Below, one piece after another: positions 27,930 through 37,556 of a stretch of 64,000 bases of DNA. Position 1 is the first letter of the stretch. The number at the start of each line of letters is the position of its first letter. Location: contig NZ_JACIBU010000002.1 of the NCBI RefSeq assembly GCF_014195485.1, forward strand, positions 124,001-188,000. The letters are read 5' to 3'. The DNA comes from Modestobacter versicolor (GTDB lineage Bacteria; Actinomycetota; Actinomycetes; Mycobacteriales; Geodermatophilaceae). The notes beneath the pieces were generated by a model. It did no database searches and was not told where the DNA came from. It worked only from the letters and a program-made list of their open reading frames with translations. The translations under genes were made by a program, and so were the position numbers.

Positions 27930-29078
27930 GTGAGCGACCCCGGCGTGCTGCTGCACCTGACGACACCGGCCGAGTGGCGCGCCGCGCTGGACGCCGGCGC
28001 GGTCACGCCGCCGTCCCTGGCCGAGGTCGGCTTCGTGCACCTGTCGAGCCCCGAGCAGGTGCACCTGCCGGCCGAGCGGCTGTTCCGGGGCCGCCGGGAC
28101 GTCGTCCTGCTGGTGGTCGACCCGGCGCGGTTGCAGCACCCGGTGCGGCTGGAACCGGGCGTGCCCGGTGACCCGGCGAGCATGCGGTTCCCGCACCTCT
28201 ACGGCCCGCTGCCCACCGCGGCGGTGGTCGCCGTGGTGCCGTGGCGGGCCGGGGCGCCGCTGGAGCTGCCGGACCCCGCGGACCCAGCCGCCCGGGCGCG
28301 GGCGATGGCGGTCTCCCTGCCCGTGCGCCGCGCTCCCAGCACCTCTGACGTCCCCGGCGCGATCGCGGTGCACGACCCCGCCTTCCCGCACTCGCGCGAC
28401 GACAACCGGCTGCTGGTCACCGGCGACCTGGACGTCGACGCCATCGAGGCGCTGACCGCCCGGCAGGCAGCGGACGGCGGGTGGCCGGCCCGGACGGCGA
28501 CACTGCTGCACCCCGGCGCCGGGCCGGTCGCCGCCGCCCTCGCCCGCCGTGGGTGGGACGTCTCCAGCGCCGTGGTGCTGGCCCACCGCGGCCCGTTCCC
28601 GGCCGCCGCCGACGGCCCCGCCGAGGTCGTGCCCCAGGCCGCGGTGCACCCGCTGTGGGACCGCTCCTGGCGCCAGGAGCTCACCGGCACCGGACCGCTG
28701 CTGGACGAGGTGGTCGGCCAGCTGGTCGGCCGGGAGCACCGCAACGACCGGGTCGTGCAGGTGGTCGACCTGGCCGTCCGCGCCGACGTCGGTGCCGGGC
28801 CGGAGGTCGTCGCTGCGCTGCAGCTGCGGGTGGACGGCGCGACCGCGTCGGTGGAGTCGGTGCTCACCGACCCCCGCGCCCGGCGGCGCGGGTACGCCGA
28901 CGCGCTGCTGGGCGCGGCGCTCGCGCGGGCCGGCGCGGCGGGGTGCGACCTGGTCGTGCTGGAGGCGGCCGAGGAGGACTGGCCGCGGCACTGGTACAGC
29001 AGGCGCGGGTTCGCCGAGGTGGGGCAGGTCTGGGACGCCGTCGGTCAGACCGGCGCGACCGCCGAGAGGACCAGGTAG
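27930..29078 (+). CDS. DUF952 domain fused to a GNAT acetyltransferase domain
   Basis: A 382-residue protein in two parts. Residues 5-110 match DUF952, a small domain related to glutathione S-transferase-like folds (LLHLTTPAEWRAAL, GFVHLSSPEQV, FPHLYGPLP). After a linker, the C-terminal half is an acetyltransferase: residues 125-190 look like a degenerate or partial GNAT segment, and 250-375 carry VVDLAVRADV, VESVLTDPRARRRGYADALL (acetyl-CoA loop RRRGYA) and WYSRRGFAEVGQ. Substrate unknown. Its last 34 bases overlap the 3' end of cdsA on the other strand. The start is GTG. Confidence 0.82.
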   Translation: MSDPGVLLHLTTPAEWRAALDAGAVTPPSLAEVGFVHLSSPEQVHLPAERLFRGRRDVVLLVVDPARLQHPVRLEPGVPGDPASMRFPHLYGPLPTAAVVAVVPWRAGAPLELPDPADPAARARAMAVSLPVRRAPSTSDVPGAIAVHDPAFPHSRDDNRLLVTGDLDVDAIEALTARQAADGGWPARTATLLHPGAGPVAAALARRGWDVSSAVVLAHRGPFPAAADGPAEVVPQAAVHPLWDRSWRQELTGTGPLLDEVVGQLVGREHRNDRVVQVVDLAVRADVGAGPEVVAALQLRVDGATASVESVLTDPRARRRGYADALLGAALARAGAAGCDLVVLEAAEEDWPRHWYSRRGFAEVGQVWDAVGQTGATAERTR

Positions 29079-30214
29079 GCGACGGCGGCCGAGGGCAGCA
29101 GCGAGTCCATCCGGTCCATCAGGCCACCGTGCCCGGGCAGCAGGTTGCCCATGTCCTTGATGCCCAGGTCGCGCTTGATCAGCGACTCACCCAGGTCACC
29201 GAGGGTGGCGGTGAAGGCGATGGCGACGCCGTAGAGCACCCCGCCCCACCACGGGCCGTGGAAGGTGAGCGTCACCAGCAGCGTGCCGATCAGCACGCAG
29301 GCCAGCACCGACCCGGCGAAGCCCTCCCAGGACTTCTTCGGGCTGATCGACCGGGCCAGCGGGTGCTTGCCGAAGAGCACGCCGGCGGCGAACCCGCCCA
29401 CGTCGCTGCAGACCACGGTGGCGATGAACGCCAGCACCCGGGCGACGCCGTCGTCGGGCACCAGGAGCAGCACCGCGAAGCCGGCGAGCAGCGGCACGTA
29501 CAGCGCGACGAAGACCGCCGCCGAGGCGTCGCGCAGGTAGCCGACCGGGCCGTCGCCGAGCCGCCACAGCAGGACGGCGAAGACGGTCAGCAGGAAGGCG
29601 ACCACCAGGCCGGAGGGGCCGCGGCTCCAGGCCAGGGCCATCATCGCCACGGCCCCGACGAGCACCGGCGCGCGCGGCGGGCGGTGGCCGCCGCGCTCCA
29701 GCGCCCCGGTGAGCTCGACGATGCTGATCAGCACCGCGATGGTGACCACCAGCAGGAAGGCCGGCCGCCAGACCAGCAGGGTGGCCACGACCACCGCGGC
29801 CAGGCCCAGGCCGACCCCGATGGCCGAGGCCATGTCGCGGCCGGCGCGGCCGGTGGCCCGCGGCGCACCGGAGGGCGTGTCGATCGGCGGCTCGCCGGTC
29901 GCCTCGGCGCCCAGCGCGTCCGGGACCGCGGTCAGCGGGGGCTCGGCGCCGTCGTCCTCGACCGGTTCGGCGTCCGGCCCGGCACCGGCGGCCGCGGGCT
30001 CGTCGTCCCAGCGCAGGCCGACCGTCTGCGGCCCGTCGACCGGCGCCGGCCGCTTGGCCGGCCGCGCCCGCGGGGGTGCCGGGCGGGGCGGCGCCGGGCG
30101 CTCACCGATCCGGACGACCGGGACGGCGTCGTCGGCGTCGAACAGGCCGGCCCGGCCGCGGGCAGGCTCACGCCCCGAGCCGGAGGGGTCGGGGCGGGGC
30201 GGGTCGGAGGTCAC
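29045..30214 (-). CDS. cdsA: Phosphatidate cytidylyltransferase
   Basis: CdsA makes CDP-diacylglycerol from CTP and phosphatidate, the branch point of membrane phospholipid synthesis. The 389-residue protein has a disordered N-terminus of about 120 residues, then eight or so membrane segments and the C-terminal signature LGDLGESLIKRDLGIKDMG with LLPGHGGLMDRMDSL. It is preceded by frr with 22 bases between and starts with GTG, in the standard tsf-pyrH-frr-cdsA order. Its 3' end overlaps the convergent DUF952-GNAT gene. Confidence 0.95.
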   Translation of the reverse strand: MTSDPPRPDPSGSGREPARGRAGLFDADDAVPVVRIGERPAPPRPAPPRARPAKRPAPVDGPQTVGLRWDDEPAAAGAGPDAEPVEDDGAEPPLTAVPDALGAEATGEPPIDTPSGAPRATGRAGRDMASAIGVGLGLAAVVVATLLVWRPAFLLVVTIAVLISIVELTGALERGGHRPPRAPVLVGAVAMMALAWSRGPSGLVVAFLLTVFAVLLWRLGDGPVGYLRDASAAVFVALYVPLLAGFAVLLLVPDDGVARVLAFIATVVCSDVGGFAAGVLFGKHPLARSISPKKSWEGFAGSVLACVLIGTLLVTLTFHGPWWGGVLYGVAIAFTATLGDLGESLIKRDLGIKDMGNLLPGHGGLMDRMDSLLPSAAVAYLVLSAVAPV

Positions 30215-30236
30215 GGGACGGCGTCCGCTGGTCGGG

Positions 30237-30794
30237 TCAGACGTCGAGGAGCTCGGTCTCCTTGTTCTTCATCGCCTCGTCGATGCTGGCGACGTGGGTG
30301 GCGGTGAGGTCGTCGAGCTCCTTCTCCGCGCGCCGCACGTCGTCCTCGCCGGCCTCGCCGTCCTTCGCGATGCGGTCGAGCTCCTCCTTCGCGCGGCGGC
30401 GGATGTTGCGGATCGCCACCTTCGCGTCCTCGCCCTTCGACCGGGCCTGCTTCACCAGGTCGCGGCGGCGGTCCTCGGTGAGCTGCGGGAAGACCACCCG
30501 GATGATCGTGCCGTCGTTGGTGGGGTTCACGCCCAGGTCCGAGTCGCGGATCGCCCGCTCGATGGCCTGCAGCTGGCCCATGTCGTAGGGCTTGATGACC
30601 GCCATCCGCGCCTCGGGCACGGAGATCGAGGCCATCTGCGGCACCGGGGTGTAGGCGCCGTAGTAGTCGACCGAGATCTTGTTGAACATCGAGGGGGCGG
30701 CGCGGCCGGTGCGCACGGAACCGAGGTCCTCGCGGGCGACCGACAGGGCCTTGTCCATCCGCTCCTCGGCGTCGAGCAGGGTGTCGTCGATCAC
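30237..30794 (-). CDS. frr: Ribosome recycling factor
   Basis: RRF splits the post-termination ribosome together with EF-G. The 185-residue protein is full length, with the three-helix-bundle motifs [56 protein letters not shown] and the C-terminal helix [22 protein letters not shown] precedes the GTG start. It lies between pyrH and cdsA. Confidence 0.97.
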   Translation of the reverse strand: MIDDTLLDAEERMDKALSVAREDLGSVRTGRAAPSMFNKISVDYYGAYTPVPQMASISVPEARMAVIKPYDMGQLQAIERAIRDSDLGVNPTNDGTIIRVVFPQLTEDRRRDLVKQARSKGEDAKVAIRNIRRRAKEELDRIAKDGEAGEDDVRRAEKELDDLTATHVASIDEAMKNKETELLDV

Positions 30795-30901
30795 GGGGTT
30801 CTCTCCTCCTGCGGCAGTGCCGCCGTGCTGGCCGGTGGGTGTTCGGGGGTACGTGCGCGGAGACGTCCGGCGACCGTCGTCCGTACCCCGGGCCGGTCGG
30901 G

Positions 30902-31690
30902 TCAGACCGGCTGGCTGATCAGCGTGCCGATCCTCTCACCTGCGACCGCGCGGGCGATGTTGCCGTCCTTCAGCAGGTTGAACACGACGATCGGCATCTT
31001 GTTGTCCATGCACAGGCTGATCGCCGTGGCGTCGGCGACCTTGAGCTGCTTGGCCAGGACCTCGGCGTAGTCCAGGTCGTGGTACATCGTGGCCGACGGG
31101 TTGGTGCGCGGGTCGTCGCTGTACACGCCGTCGACCCCGTTCTTGGCCATCAGCAGCACCTGGCAGCCGATCTCCAGTGCGCGCTGGGCGGCGACGGTGT
31201 CGGTGGAGAAGTAGGGCATGCCGGCGCCGGCCCCGAAGATGACCAGCCGGCCCTTCTCCAGGTGCCGCACGGCCTTGCGCGGGATGTAGGGCTCGGCGAC
31301 CTGGCCCATGGTGATCGCCGTCTGCACCCGGGTCTCCAGGCCGACCTGCTCGCAGAAGGCCTGCAGCGCGAGGGCGTTCATGACGGTGCCCAGCATGCCC
31401 ATGTAGTCGGCGTGCCGGCGGTCCATGCCCGCCTCGGCCAGCTCGGCGCCGCGGAAGAAGTTGCCACCGCCGACGACGATGGCCACCTGCGTGCCGCCGT
31501 GGACGACCTCGGCCAGCTGCTCGGCGATGCGGTGGACGATGCCGCCGTCGACGCCGACGCTGCCGCCGCCGAACGCCTCACCGGAGAGCTTGAGCAGCAC
31601 CCGGCGGTAGCCGCTGCCGTCGGTCGGGACGGAGGCGGCGGGTGCGAACAGCAGCCCCTCCGGGTTGGTGGCAGCGGTCGTGTCGCTCAC
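30902..31690 (-). CDS. pyrH: Uridylate kinase
   Basis: PyrH phosphorylates UMP to UDP and is an amino-acid-kinase-fold enzyme, distinct from eukaryotic UMP kinase. Motifs seen are [72 protein letters not shown] and [13 protein letters not shown]. Length 262 with about 20 extra N-terminal residues. The GTG start at 31688-31690 has a GAGGGA-type site. Confidence 0.97.
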   Translation of the reverse strand: MSDTTAATNPEGLLFAPAASVPTDGSGYRRVLLKLSGEAFGGGSVGVDGGIVHRIAEQLAEVVHGGTQVAIVVGGGNFFRGAELAEAGMDRRHADYMGMLGTVMNALALQAFCEQVGLETRVQTAITMGQVAEPYIPRKAVRHLEKGRLVIFGAGAGMPYFSTDTVAAQRALEIGCQVLLMAKNGVDGVYSDDPRTNPSATMYHDLDYAEVLAKQLKVADATAISLCMDNKMPIVVFNLLKDGNIARAVAGERIGTLISQPV

Positions 31691-31780
31691 GTGGCGGGTC
31701 CCTCGGTTCGGTGTCGTCGTGGTCGATCCTGCCGCATCCGCCGCGCGGGGTCCTCCGCGTCGTCGTCCGGACAGGCCACC

Positions 31781-31808
31781 GGCCCCGCTCCTCAGGAGGA
31801 ACGGGGCC
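31781..31808 (-). terminator. Hairpin between tsf and pyrH
   Basis: GGCCCCG (31781-31787) pairs perfectly with CGGGGCC (31802-31808), with an inner CTCCT/AGGAG stem in the loop. It is 67 bases after the tsf stop and about 90 bases before pyrH. With no U-tract it could be an attenuator that lowers pyrH relative to rpsB-tsf rather than a full terminator. Confidence 0.6.
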
Positions 31809-31874
31809 GGGTATGGCCACCCTTCAGCGGCCCGCGCCGAGCGTGCGAGGCGTGGGGGGAAGGGTGGTCCTTCG

Positions 31875-32690
31875 TCAGGCCTGGCCGACCTCGAAGCGGG
31901 CGAACCGCTCCACGGTGAGGCCGGAGTCGGCGATGACCTGCTGCACCGTGCGCTTGGGCTCGGTGATGGAGGGCTGCTCCAGCAGGACGAAGTCCTTGTA
32001 GTAGGCGTTGACCCGACCCTCGACGATCCGCGCGATCGCCTGCTCGGGCTTGCCCTCCTCCTTCGCCGTCTGCTCGGCGACCCGGCGCTCGGTCTCGACC
32101 GCGTCGGCCGGGACCTCCTCGCGGTTCAGGTAGCGCGGGCGCGCGGCGGCGATGTGCATCGCCAGCGAGCGGGCCGCGTCGGCGTCGCCACCGGAGTACT
32201 GCACGGCGACACCGATGGCCGGGGGCAGGTCCGTCGCCCGCTTGTGCAGGTAGACGGCGGTGGTGCCCTCGAAGACGGCGAAGCGGGACAGCACCAGCTT
32301 CTCGCCGATGCGGGCCGACTCGGCCTCGATCAGCTTCTCGACCGTCTGGCCGTCGGTCTCGGTGGCCAGCAGGGCCTGGACGTCGGCCGGCTTCTCGGCC
32401 AGGGCGATGTCCAGCAGGCGCTCGGCGAGGGCGACGAACTCGGCGTTCTTGGCGACGAAGTCGGTCTCGCAGTCGAGCTCGAGCAGCGCGCCGTCACGCG
32501 TGACGACGACACCGTTGGTCGTGGAGCGCTCGAGGCGCTTGCCCACGTCCTTGGCGCCCTTGACCCGGAGCAGCTCGATGGCCTTGTCGTAGTCGCCATC
32601 GGCCTCGGTCAGGGCCTTCTTGGAGTCCATCATGCCGGCGCCGGTGGCGTCGCGGAGACGCTTCACGTCGGCTGCGGTGAAGGCAGGCAT
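31875..32690 (-). CDS. tsf: Elongation factor Ts
   Basis: EF-Ts is the nucleotide exchange factor for EF-Tu. The 271-residue protein has the N-terminal UBA-like domain ([22 protein letters not shown]) and the family motif [15 protein letters not shown], followed by the dimerisation core. RBS AGGAAGTG precedes the ATG. It is 95 bases after rpsB on the same strand, the universal rpsB-tsf pair. Confidence 0.97.
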   Translation of the reverse strand: MPAFTAADVKRLRDATGAGMMDSKKALTEADGDYDKAIELLRVKGAKDVGKRLERSTTNGVVVTRDGALLELDCETDFVAKNAEFVALAERLLDIALAEKPADVQALLATETDGQTVEKLIEAESARIGEKLVLSRFAVFEGTTAVYLHKRATDLPPAIGVAVQYSGGDADAARSLAMHIAAARPRYLNREEVPADAVETERRVAEQTAKEEGKPEQAIARIVEGRVNAYYKDFVLLEQPSITEPKRTVQQVIADSGLTVERFARFEVGQA

Positions 32691-32785
32691 GTCACTTCCT
32701 CTGGTCTGGGGGTGCTGGGGTGCGGACGTGCGGCGGCGCCGCCCCCCGACGCCCGGCGGGCGAGGGGGAGCGGCGCCGGAGCGGA

Positions 32786-33745
32786 TCAGCCGTTCTGGGC
32801 GCCCTGGGTGCCGGTGGTCTGGTCACCGGTGGCGGGGACACCCTCGACCGGGGCGACCTCGGTCGCGGTGACGGTCGGGGCCTCGGCCGGGGTCTCCGGC
32901 AGCTCGGTCGCCGTGGCCGGGGCAGCGGCGTCGGCGGCCGGGGCCGCGGCGTCGGCGCCACCGGTGAGGAGCTCGCGCTCCCAGTCGGCCAGCGGCTCGC
33001 CGCCGCCGACCGGCGCCTCGGCGCCGTCCTCGGAACGACCGGCGTTGGCCTGCGCGGCCGAGCGGGCCATCAGGCCCTCGGCGACCGCGTCGGCGATGAC
33101 GCGGGTCAGCAGCGCGGTGCTGCGGATGGCGTCGTCGTTGCCCGGGATCTTGTAGTCGACCTCGTCGGGGTCGCAGTTGGTGTCGAGGATCGCGACGACC
33201 GGGATGCCCAGCTTCCGGGCCTCGCCGACGGCGATGTGCTCCTTCTTGGTGTCCACGATCCAGACGGCGCTGGGCACCTTCTTCATGTCGCGGATGCCGC
33301 CGAGGGAGCGCTCGAGCTTGGCCTTCTCGCGGGAGAGGACCAGCTGCTCCTTCTTCGACAGGCTCACCAGGGCGCCGGTCTGCTCGAGGTCCTCGAGCTC
33401 CTTGAGGCGCTCCAGCCGCTTGTAGACGGTCTGGAAGTTGGTGAGCATGCCGCCCAGCCAGCGCTGGTTCACGTAGGGCATGCCGACGCGGGTCGCCTGC
33501 TCGGCGATGACCTCCTGCGCCTGGCGCTTGGTCCCGATGAACATGATCGAACCGCCGTGGGCGACGGTCTGCTTCACGAACTCGTAGGCCTGGTCGATGT
33601 AACCCAGCGTCTGCTGGATGTCGATGATGTAGATGCCGTTGCGCTCGGTGAAGATGAACCGCTTCATCTTCGGGTTCCACCGACGGGTCTGGTGCCCGAA
33701 GTGGACCCCGCTGTCGAGCAGGTTCTTCATGCTGACGACTGCCAC
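32786..33745 (-). CDS. rpsB: 30S ribosomal protein S2
   Basis: S2 is a late-assembling protein of the 30S platform. The 319-residue product starts [23 protein letters not shown] and has [45 protein letters not shown]. The last 90 residues are Ala/Pro/Thr-rich and disordered, an extension common in actinobacteria. The GTG at 33743-33745 fits the usual [10 protein letters not shown] start; an ATG five codons later is possible. Confidence 0.97.
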   Translation of the reverse strand: MAVVSMKNLLDSGVHFGHQTRRWNPKMKRFIFTERNGIYIIDIQQTLGYIDQAYEFVKQTVAHGGSIMFIGTKRQAQEVIAEQATRVGMPYVNQRWLGGMLTNFQTVYKRLERLKELEDLEQTGALVSLSKKEQLVLSREKAKLERSLGGIRDMKKVPSAVWIVDTKKEHIAVGEARKLGIPVVAILDTNCDPDEVDYKIPGNDDAIRSTALLTRVIADAVAEGLMARSAAQANAGRSEDGAEAPVGGGEPLADWERELLTGGADAAAPAADAAAPATATELPETPAEAPTVTATEVAPVEGVPATGDQTTGTQGAQNG

Positions 33746-34065
33746 GCGGCGCCGCCTTCCTTCTCGTGCGCGGGCGGCCGGGGCCGGCACCGCGCTGCTC
33801 GGTTGTCGCAGGCGCCCCGGTGGAGCGCCGCCCTGGTGCCCGGCCGCGCCACCGAACCCGCCGGGAGGGCGGGACCGAGGTGGCGACTGCCCCGCTGCAG
33901 CAGCGGGAAGAGGACACGCGAAGTCGATCCGCCGGAGGCGGACCGCAGGGCCAGCATACGCGCCCGTCCCGGCTGCTCCGACCGGGTCGTCCCCAGGGCG
34001 GGCCACCGTCCACAGCCGCGGTCCGCCCCGACCCCCGAGCGGCCGGGGGCGGCAGGGTCGGCGGG
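33746..34065. promoter_or_regulatory. rpsB leader and divergent intergenic region
   Basis: About 320 bases separate rpsB from the divergent M23 gene. On the minus strand a TATGCT hexamer (33953-33958) is a candidate -10 in otherwise GC-rich sequence, which would give rpsB a leader of about 200 bases; no good -35 is visible. Two small perfect hairpins lie in that leader: CCCGCTG/CAGCGGG at 33891-33907 and TCCGCC/GGCGGA at 33928-33942. They could be part of an S2 autoregulatory leader, which is unproven. Confidence 0.35.
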
Positions 34066-34611
34066 GTGTCCCGCACCCGTCTGCTGGTGGTGTCCGTCGT
34101 CCTCACGGCGTGCCTCGCCCCGTCCCTCGGCGTCCCCCGCTCCGCGTCCGCCGCCCCGGCCCGGCCCGCGTCCGCCGCCGCACCGGCGGCCGCGCTGTGG
34201 GTGCTGCCGCTCGCCGGCGACCTGCTGGTGACCCGGCCGTTCGACCCACCTCCCGGGCCGTACGGCGCCGGGCACCGCGGCGCCGACCTGGCCGGCTCGG
34301 TCGGGCAGCCGGTGCTGGCGGCCAGCGCCGGGGTGGTCGCCTTCGCCGGGCAGGTCGCCGGGCGGCCGGTGGTGAGCGTCGAGCACGCCGACGGCCTGCG
34401 CACCACCTACGAGCCGGTGCAGCCGATCGTGGCGGCCGGGCAGGTGGTCGCCCGCGGCTCCCCGCTGGGCGTGCTCCTCGCCGGGCACCCGGGGTGCCCG
34501 GCCCAGGCGTGCCTGCACTGGGGCCTGCGCCGGGCGGGCACCTACCTGGACCCGTTGTCGCTGCTCCGACCTCCTCGGGTGCGGTTGCTGCCGTGGGGGG
34601 ACGTGGGGTGA
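34066..34611 (+). CDS. Secreted M23-family peptidase-like protein
   Basis: A 181-residue exported protein with a signal peptide ([18 protein letters not shown], cleavage near SASAAPA) and one LytM/M23 domain: [43 protein letters not shown] and CLHWGLR. The zinc ligands His and Asp of HRGAD and the final His of LHW are present. In the HxH motif the first His, catalytic in LytM, is Cys (CLH). Activity is therefore uncertain; it could be a regulator of cell-wall hydrolases. Mycobacteria also have an M23 gene divergent from rpsB (Rv2891). GTG start. Confidence 0.83.
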   Translation: MSRTRLLVVSVVLTACLAPSLGVPRSASAAPARPASAAAPAAALWVLPLAGDLLVTRPFDPPPGPYGAGHRGADLAGSVGQPVLAASAGVVAFAGQVAGRPVVSVEHADGLRTTYEPVQPIVAAGQVVARGSPLGVLLAGHPGCPAQACLHWGLRRAGTYLDPLSLLRPPRVRLLPWGDVG

Positions 34612-34664
34612 GCAGCCCGTGCCACCGGCTGCGGTGACGAGCCCGGGGTCGCTACGGTCCGACC

Positions 34665-35141
34665 ATGCGATTCGGACGCAAGCGGCCGATCGACGACGAC
34701 GCGCGGGCGCTGGCCGACCTGGAGGGCGTCATCGACCGGTTCGGCTGGGGCGTGCTGCACGTGGGTCAGGGGCCGGCCTCGGGCGAGCCCCGGTTCTCCT
34801 ACACCGTCGGGCTGACGGCCCTCGGCCACCCCGAGGTGATCGCCGTCGGGCTGCCGTTCGAGGCGGCCGAGCAGTTCCTCAACCTGGTCGGGGAGAGCGT
34901 CCGGGCCGGCGACCGCTGGGCGCACGGCTCCACGACCGACCGGTTCACCGACGCAGACTCCCCCGTCGTGTTCCTGCGCGTGGAGGACACCAGCCGGCTC
35001 ACCGCCGTGGCGCAGGTCTACGGCCGGGTCGAGGCCGTGCAGCTGGTCTGGCCGGACTCCACCGGCAAGCTGCCGTGGCAGGAGGGTCACCGCAACCCGC
35101 CCGGGGTGCAGCCGCTGCTCGGCCCGCGACCGGCCGACTGA
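34665..35141 (+). CDS. DUF4262 protein
   Basis: A 158-residue cytoplasmic protein of the DUF4262 family, function unknown. Family features are the N-terminal VIDRFGWGVLHVG, the FSYTVGLTALGHPEVIAVGLP segment and the C-terminal AVQLVWPDSTGKLPWQEG. It starts with ATG 53 bases after the M23 gene and converges on whiG. Confidence 0.85.
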   Translation: MRFGRKRPIDDDARALADLEGVIDRFGWGVLHVGQGPASGEPRFSYTVGLTALGHPEVIAVGLPFEAAEQFLNLVGESVRAGDRWAHGSTTDRFTDADSPVVFLRVEDTSRLTAVAQVYGRVEAVQLVWPDSTGKLPWQEGHRNPPGVQPLLGPRPAD

Positions 35142-35147
35142 CCCGGC

Positions 35148-35184
35148 CGGTGCGCGGGTGCGGCCGCGACCGGCCGCCGCACCG
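35148..35184. terminator. Hairpin between convergent DUF4262 and whiG genes
   Basis: CGGTGCG (35148-35154) pairs with CGCACCG (35178-35184), and the intervening sequence contains a further GCGGCC/GGCCGC stem. Lying between two convergent stops, it can serve both strands. No T-tract on either side. Confidence 0.5.
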
Positions 35185-35979
35185 TCAGGCGATGTCGGCT
35201 AGCTTGCCGCGCAGGTGCAGGACCGCCTTGGTGTGCAACTGGCAGATCCGGCTCTCGGTCACCCCGAGCACCCGGCCGATGTCGGCCAGGGTGAGGCCCT
35301 CGAAGTAGTAGAGGCTGACGACGACCTTCTCCCGCTCCGGGAGCTGCTCGACGGCGCGGGCCAGCAGCTGGCGGGCCTCGCCGTGCTCGGCCATCGCCTG
35401 CGGGTCCAGCGCGCTGGTGTCCTTGAGCGTGTCGACCAGGCGCGGGGCGGAGCCGTCGTCGTCGACCAGCAGCTCGTCGAGGGCCACCACGTTGACCAGG
35501 GACAGCTGGCCGAGGAACTTGCGGATCTCCTCGACGTCCATGTCCATCTCGTCGGCGATCTCCTCGTCGGTCGGGCTGCGCTGGAGCTTGGCCTCCAGGG
35601 CGGCGACCGTCCGCTCGAACTGCCGGGCCTTCATCCGCACCGACCGCGGGATCCAGTCGGTGGAGCGCAGCTCGTCGATGATCGCGCCGCGGATCCGGGA
35701 CATCGCGTAGCTCTCGAACTTGATCTCCCGGGACGGCTCGAACCGGGTGATCGCGTCGATCAGGCCGAAGGTGCCGTAGGAGACCAGGTCGGCCTGCTCC
35801 ACGTGCGCGGGCAGACCGCTGCCGACCCGGCCGGCGACGTACTTGACCAGCGGCGCGTAGTGCAGGATCAGCCGGTCCCGCAGGCCGGTGTCCCGCTCGC
35901 GCACGTAGCGGGCCCAGAGGTCGGCGATGAACGCGTCCGGGTCCTCGCTGCTGAGCTGGTGGACCGTCGCCTCAGACAC
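35185..35979 (-). CDS. whiG: Sigma factor of the WhiG/FliA type
   Basis: A sigma-70 family group 3 factor (sigma-28 type). The 264-residue protein has region 2 ([52 protein letters not shown]), region 3 ([18 protein letters not shown]) and region 4 ([38 protein letters not shown]). WhiG starts spore formation in aerial hyphae of Streptomyces, and FliA drives flagellar genes; in motile, spore-forming actinobacteria either could hold. It is usually controlled by an anti-sigma factor (RsiG or FlgM), not seen here. Confidence 0.92.
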   Translation of the reverse strand: MSEATVHQLSSEDPDAFIADLWARYVRERDTGLRDRLILHYAPLVKYVAGRVGSGLPAHVEQADLVSYGTFGLIDAITRFEPSREIKFESYAMSRIRGAIIDELRSTDWIPRSVRMKARQFERTVAALEAKLQRSPTDEEIADEMDMDVEEIRKFLGQLSLVNVVALDELLVDDDGSAPRLVDTLKDTSALDPQAMAEHGEARQLLARAVEQLPEREKVVVSLYYFEGLTLADIGRVLGVTESRICQLHTKAVLHLRGKLADIA

Positions 35980-36030
35980 GTGCTCTCCCCCGCTCGACCT
36001 TCATCTGCCAGTGCTGCAACGCCGTGCACC

Positions 36031-36990
36031 TCATGCTCGTGGGTGGGCCTGGGCGTGGACCGCCCGCAGCCGCTCGACCGTCACGTGCGTGTAGACCTGC
36101 GTCGTCGCGAGGCTAGCGTGACCCAGCAGCTCCTGGACGCTGCGGAGGTCGGCACCGCCCTCCAGCACGTGCGTGGCCGCCGAGTGGCGCAGCCCGTGCG
36201 GGCCCACGTCCGGCACCCCCGGGGCGGCCGCGACGGCGGCGTGCACCACCCGGCGGGCCTCCCGCGGGTCCAGCCGGCCACCCCGGGTGCCGAGCAGCAG
36301 CGCCGGCCCGCTGGTCGGCGTCGCCAGCGCCGGGCGACCGCGGGCGAGCCAGTCCTCCACCGCGGCGGCAGCGGGTGCGCCGAACGGCACGCTGCGCTCC
36401 TTGCGGCCCTTGCCGAGCACCCGCAGCAGCCGGCGGCCCCGGTCGACGTCGTCGACGTCCAGCCCGACGAGCTCGCCGACCCGGATCCCGCTGGCGTAGA
36501 GCAGCTCGACGACCAGCACGTTGCGCAGCCGCAGGGCGGTGTCGGCGGGCTGCTCCTCCTCCGCGGGCGCCTGGGCGGCCCGGTCGAGGACGGCGCGGGC
36601 CTGGTCGGCCCCCAGCACGCCGGGCAGGGTGCGGTGGGCGCGCGGGCTGGACAGCCGCAGCCCGACGTCCTCGGCGAGCTGGCCGGAGCGGCGCAGGTGG
36701 GCGGTGAAGGACCGCGCGGAGGCAGCCCGGCGGGCGGTCGTGGAGCGGCTGTCGCCCTTCGTGCGGCCCTGGGCGAGCCAGCTGCGCAGGGTGGCGAGGT
36801 CCAGCGACGCGACGGTCGTCCCACCCCGCCGGACCAGGTGGTCCAGCAGCGAGACGACGTCACCGACGTAACCGCGGACGGTGTGCGGGGACAGGTCCCG
36901 CTGCAGCCGCAGGTGCTCCTCCCAGGCGTCCAGGGACTCGGCGAGCGCAGGCGGCAGCGCAGCGCGCAGCTCAGCGGTCCCGGTGGCCAT
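36031..36990 (-). CDS. xerC: Tyrosine recombinase XerC
   Basis: A chromosome-dimer resolution recombinase acting at dif. The 319-residue protein has a SAM-like N-terminal domain ([19 protein letters not shown]) and a catalytic domain with Arg170, Lys194, His265, Arg268, His291 and Tyr300, so the active set is complete. It sits between whiG and dprA as in other actinobacteria, with no phage or integron genes near it, so it is the housekeeping Xer rather than an integrase. The ATG at 36988-36990 is preferred to a longer frame. Confidence 0.93.
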   Translation of the reverse strand: MATGTAELRAALPPALAESLDAWEEHLRLQRDLSPHTVRGYVGDVVSLLDHLVRRGGTTVASLDLATLRSWLAQGRTKGDSRSTTARRAASARSFTAHLRRSGQLAEDVGLRLSSPRAHRTLPGVLGADQARAVLDRAAQAPAEEEQPADTALRLRNVLVVELLYASGIRVGELVGLDVDDVDRGRRLLRVLGKGRKERSVPFGAPAAAAVEDWLARGRPALATPTSGPALLLGTRGGRLDPREARRVVHAAVAAAPGVPDVGPHGLRHSAATHVLEGGADLRSVQELLGHASLATTQVYTHVTVERLRAVHAQAHPRA

Positions 36991-37139
36991 GGGCGCAGCG
37001 TCCGTCGGCGGGCGCGCCTGGTCAACCGGGCGCGCCGCAGGTCGGTTGCGCGCGACCGTCGCCCGTTCGCCGGAACCGTCGTACCGCTGCGGTGTGCTGG
37101 GGCTCCCCGCCGGCCGGCGGGCCACTCCAGGAGGCCGCC

Positions 37140-37547
37140 ATGAGCGTCGAGCTGATCAACCCCGCCGGACTGCCGGTGCCCACCGCCTACACGCAGGTGT
37201 CCGTCGCCACCGGCAGCCGCACGGTGTACCTGGCCGGTCAGGTCGCCCGGGACGCCGCCGGTGAGCCGGTCGGCCCCGGGGACCTGGCGGCCCAGGTCGA
37301 GCAGGCGTTCACCAACGTGGCCACCGCGCTGGGCGCCGTGGGCGGCAGCTTCGCCGACATCGCCAAGCTGACCGTCTACGTCGTCGACTGGGCACCGGAG
37401 AAGATGGCCGACCTGATGACCGGCGTGGGCCGGGTGGTGGAGCGGCTGGGCATCGACCCGGTCCGGCCGATCACGCTGCTCGGGGTCGCCGCGCTCGGCG
37501 AGCCCGACCTGCTGGTGGAGGTCGAGGCGGTGGCCGTCCTCCCCTGA
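37140..37547 (+). CDS. RidA family protein (reactive intermediate deaminase)
   Basis: A 135-residue RidA/YjgF-like protein. RidA hydrolyses enamines and imines released by PLP enzymes. Visible features are [22 protein letters not shown], the helix [32 protein letters not shown] and [14 protein letters not shown]. Not every RidA clade has the catalytic arginine, and I cannot place the clade by eye. AGGAGG precedes the ATG by 5 bases. The stop is 9 bases from the convergent dprA stop. Confidence 0.87.
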   Translation: MSVELINPAGLPVPTAYTQVSVATGSRTVYLAGQVARDAAGEPVGPGDLAAQVEQAFTNVATALGAVGGSFADIAKLTVYVVDWAPEKMADLMTGVGRVVERLGIDPVRPITLLGVAALGEPDLLVEVEAVAVLP

Positions 37548-37556
37548 CCGCCCCGG

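Noticed and set aside
36031-36990. Tyrosine recombinase as sign of an integrated element
   Set aside because: It has the full Xer active set and sits in the conserved whiG-xerC-dprA order; no phage, tRNA attachment site or direct repeat flanks it.
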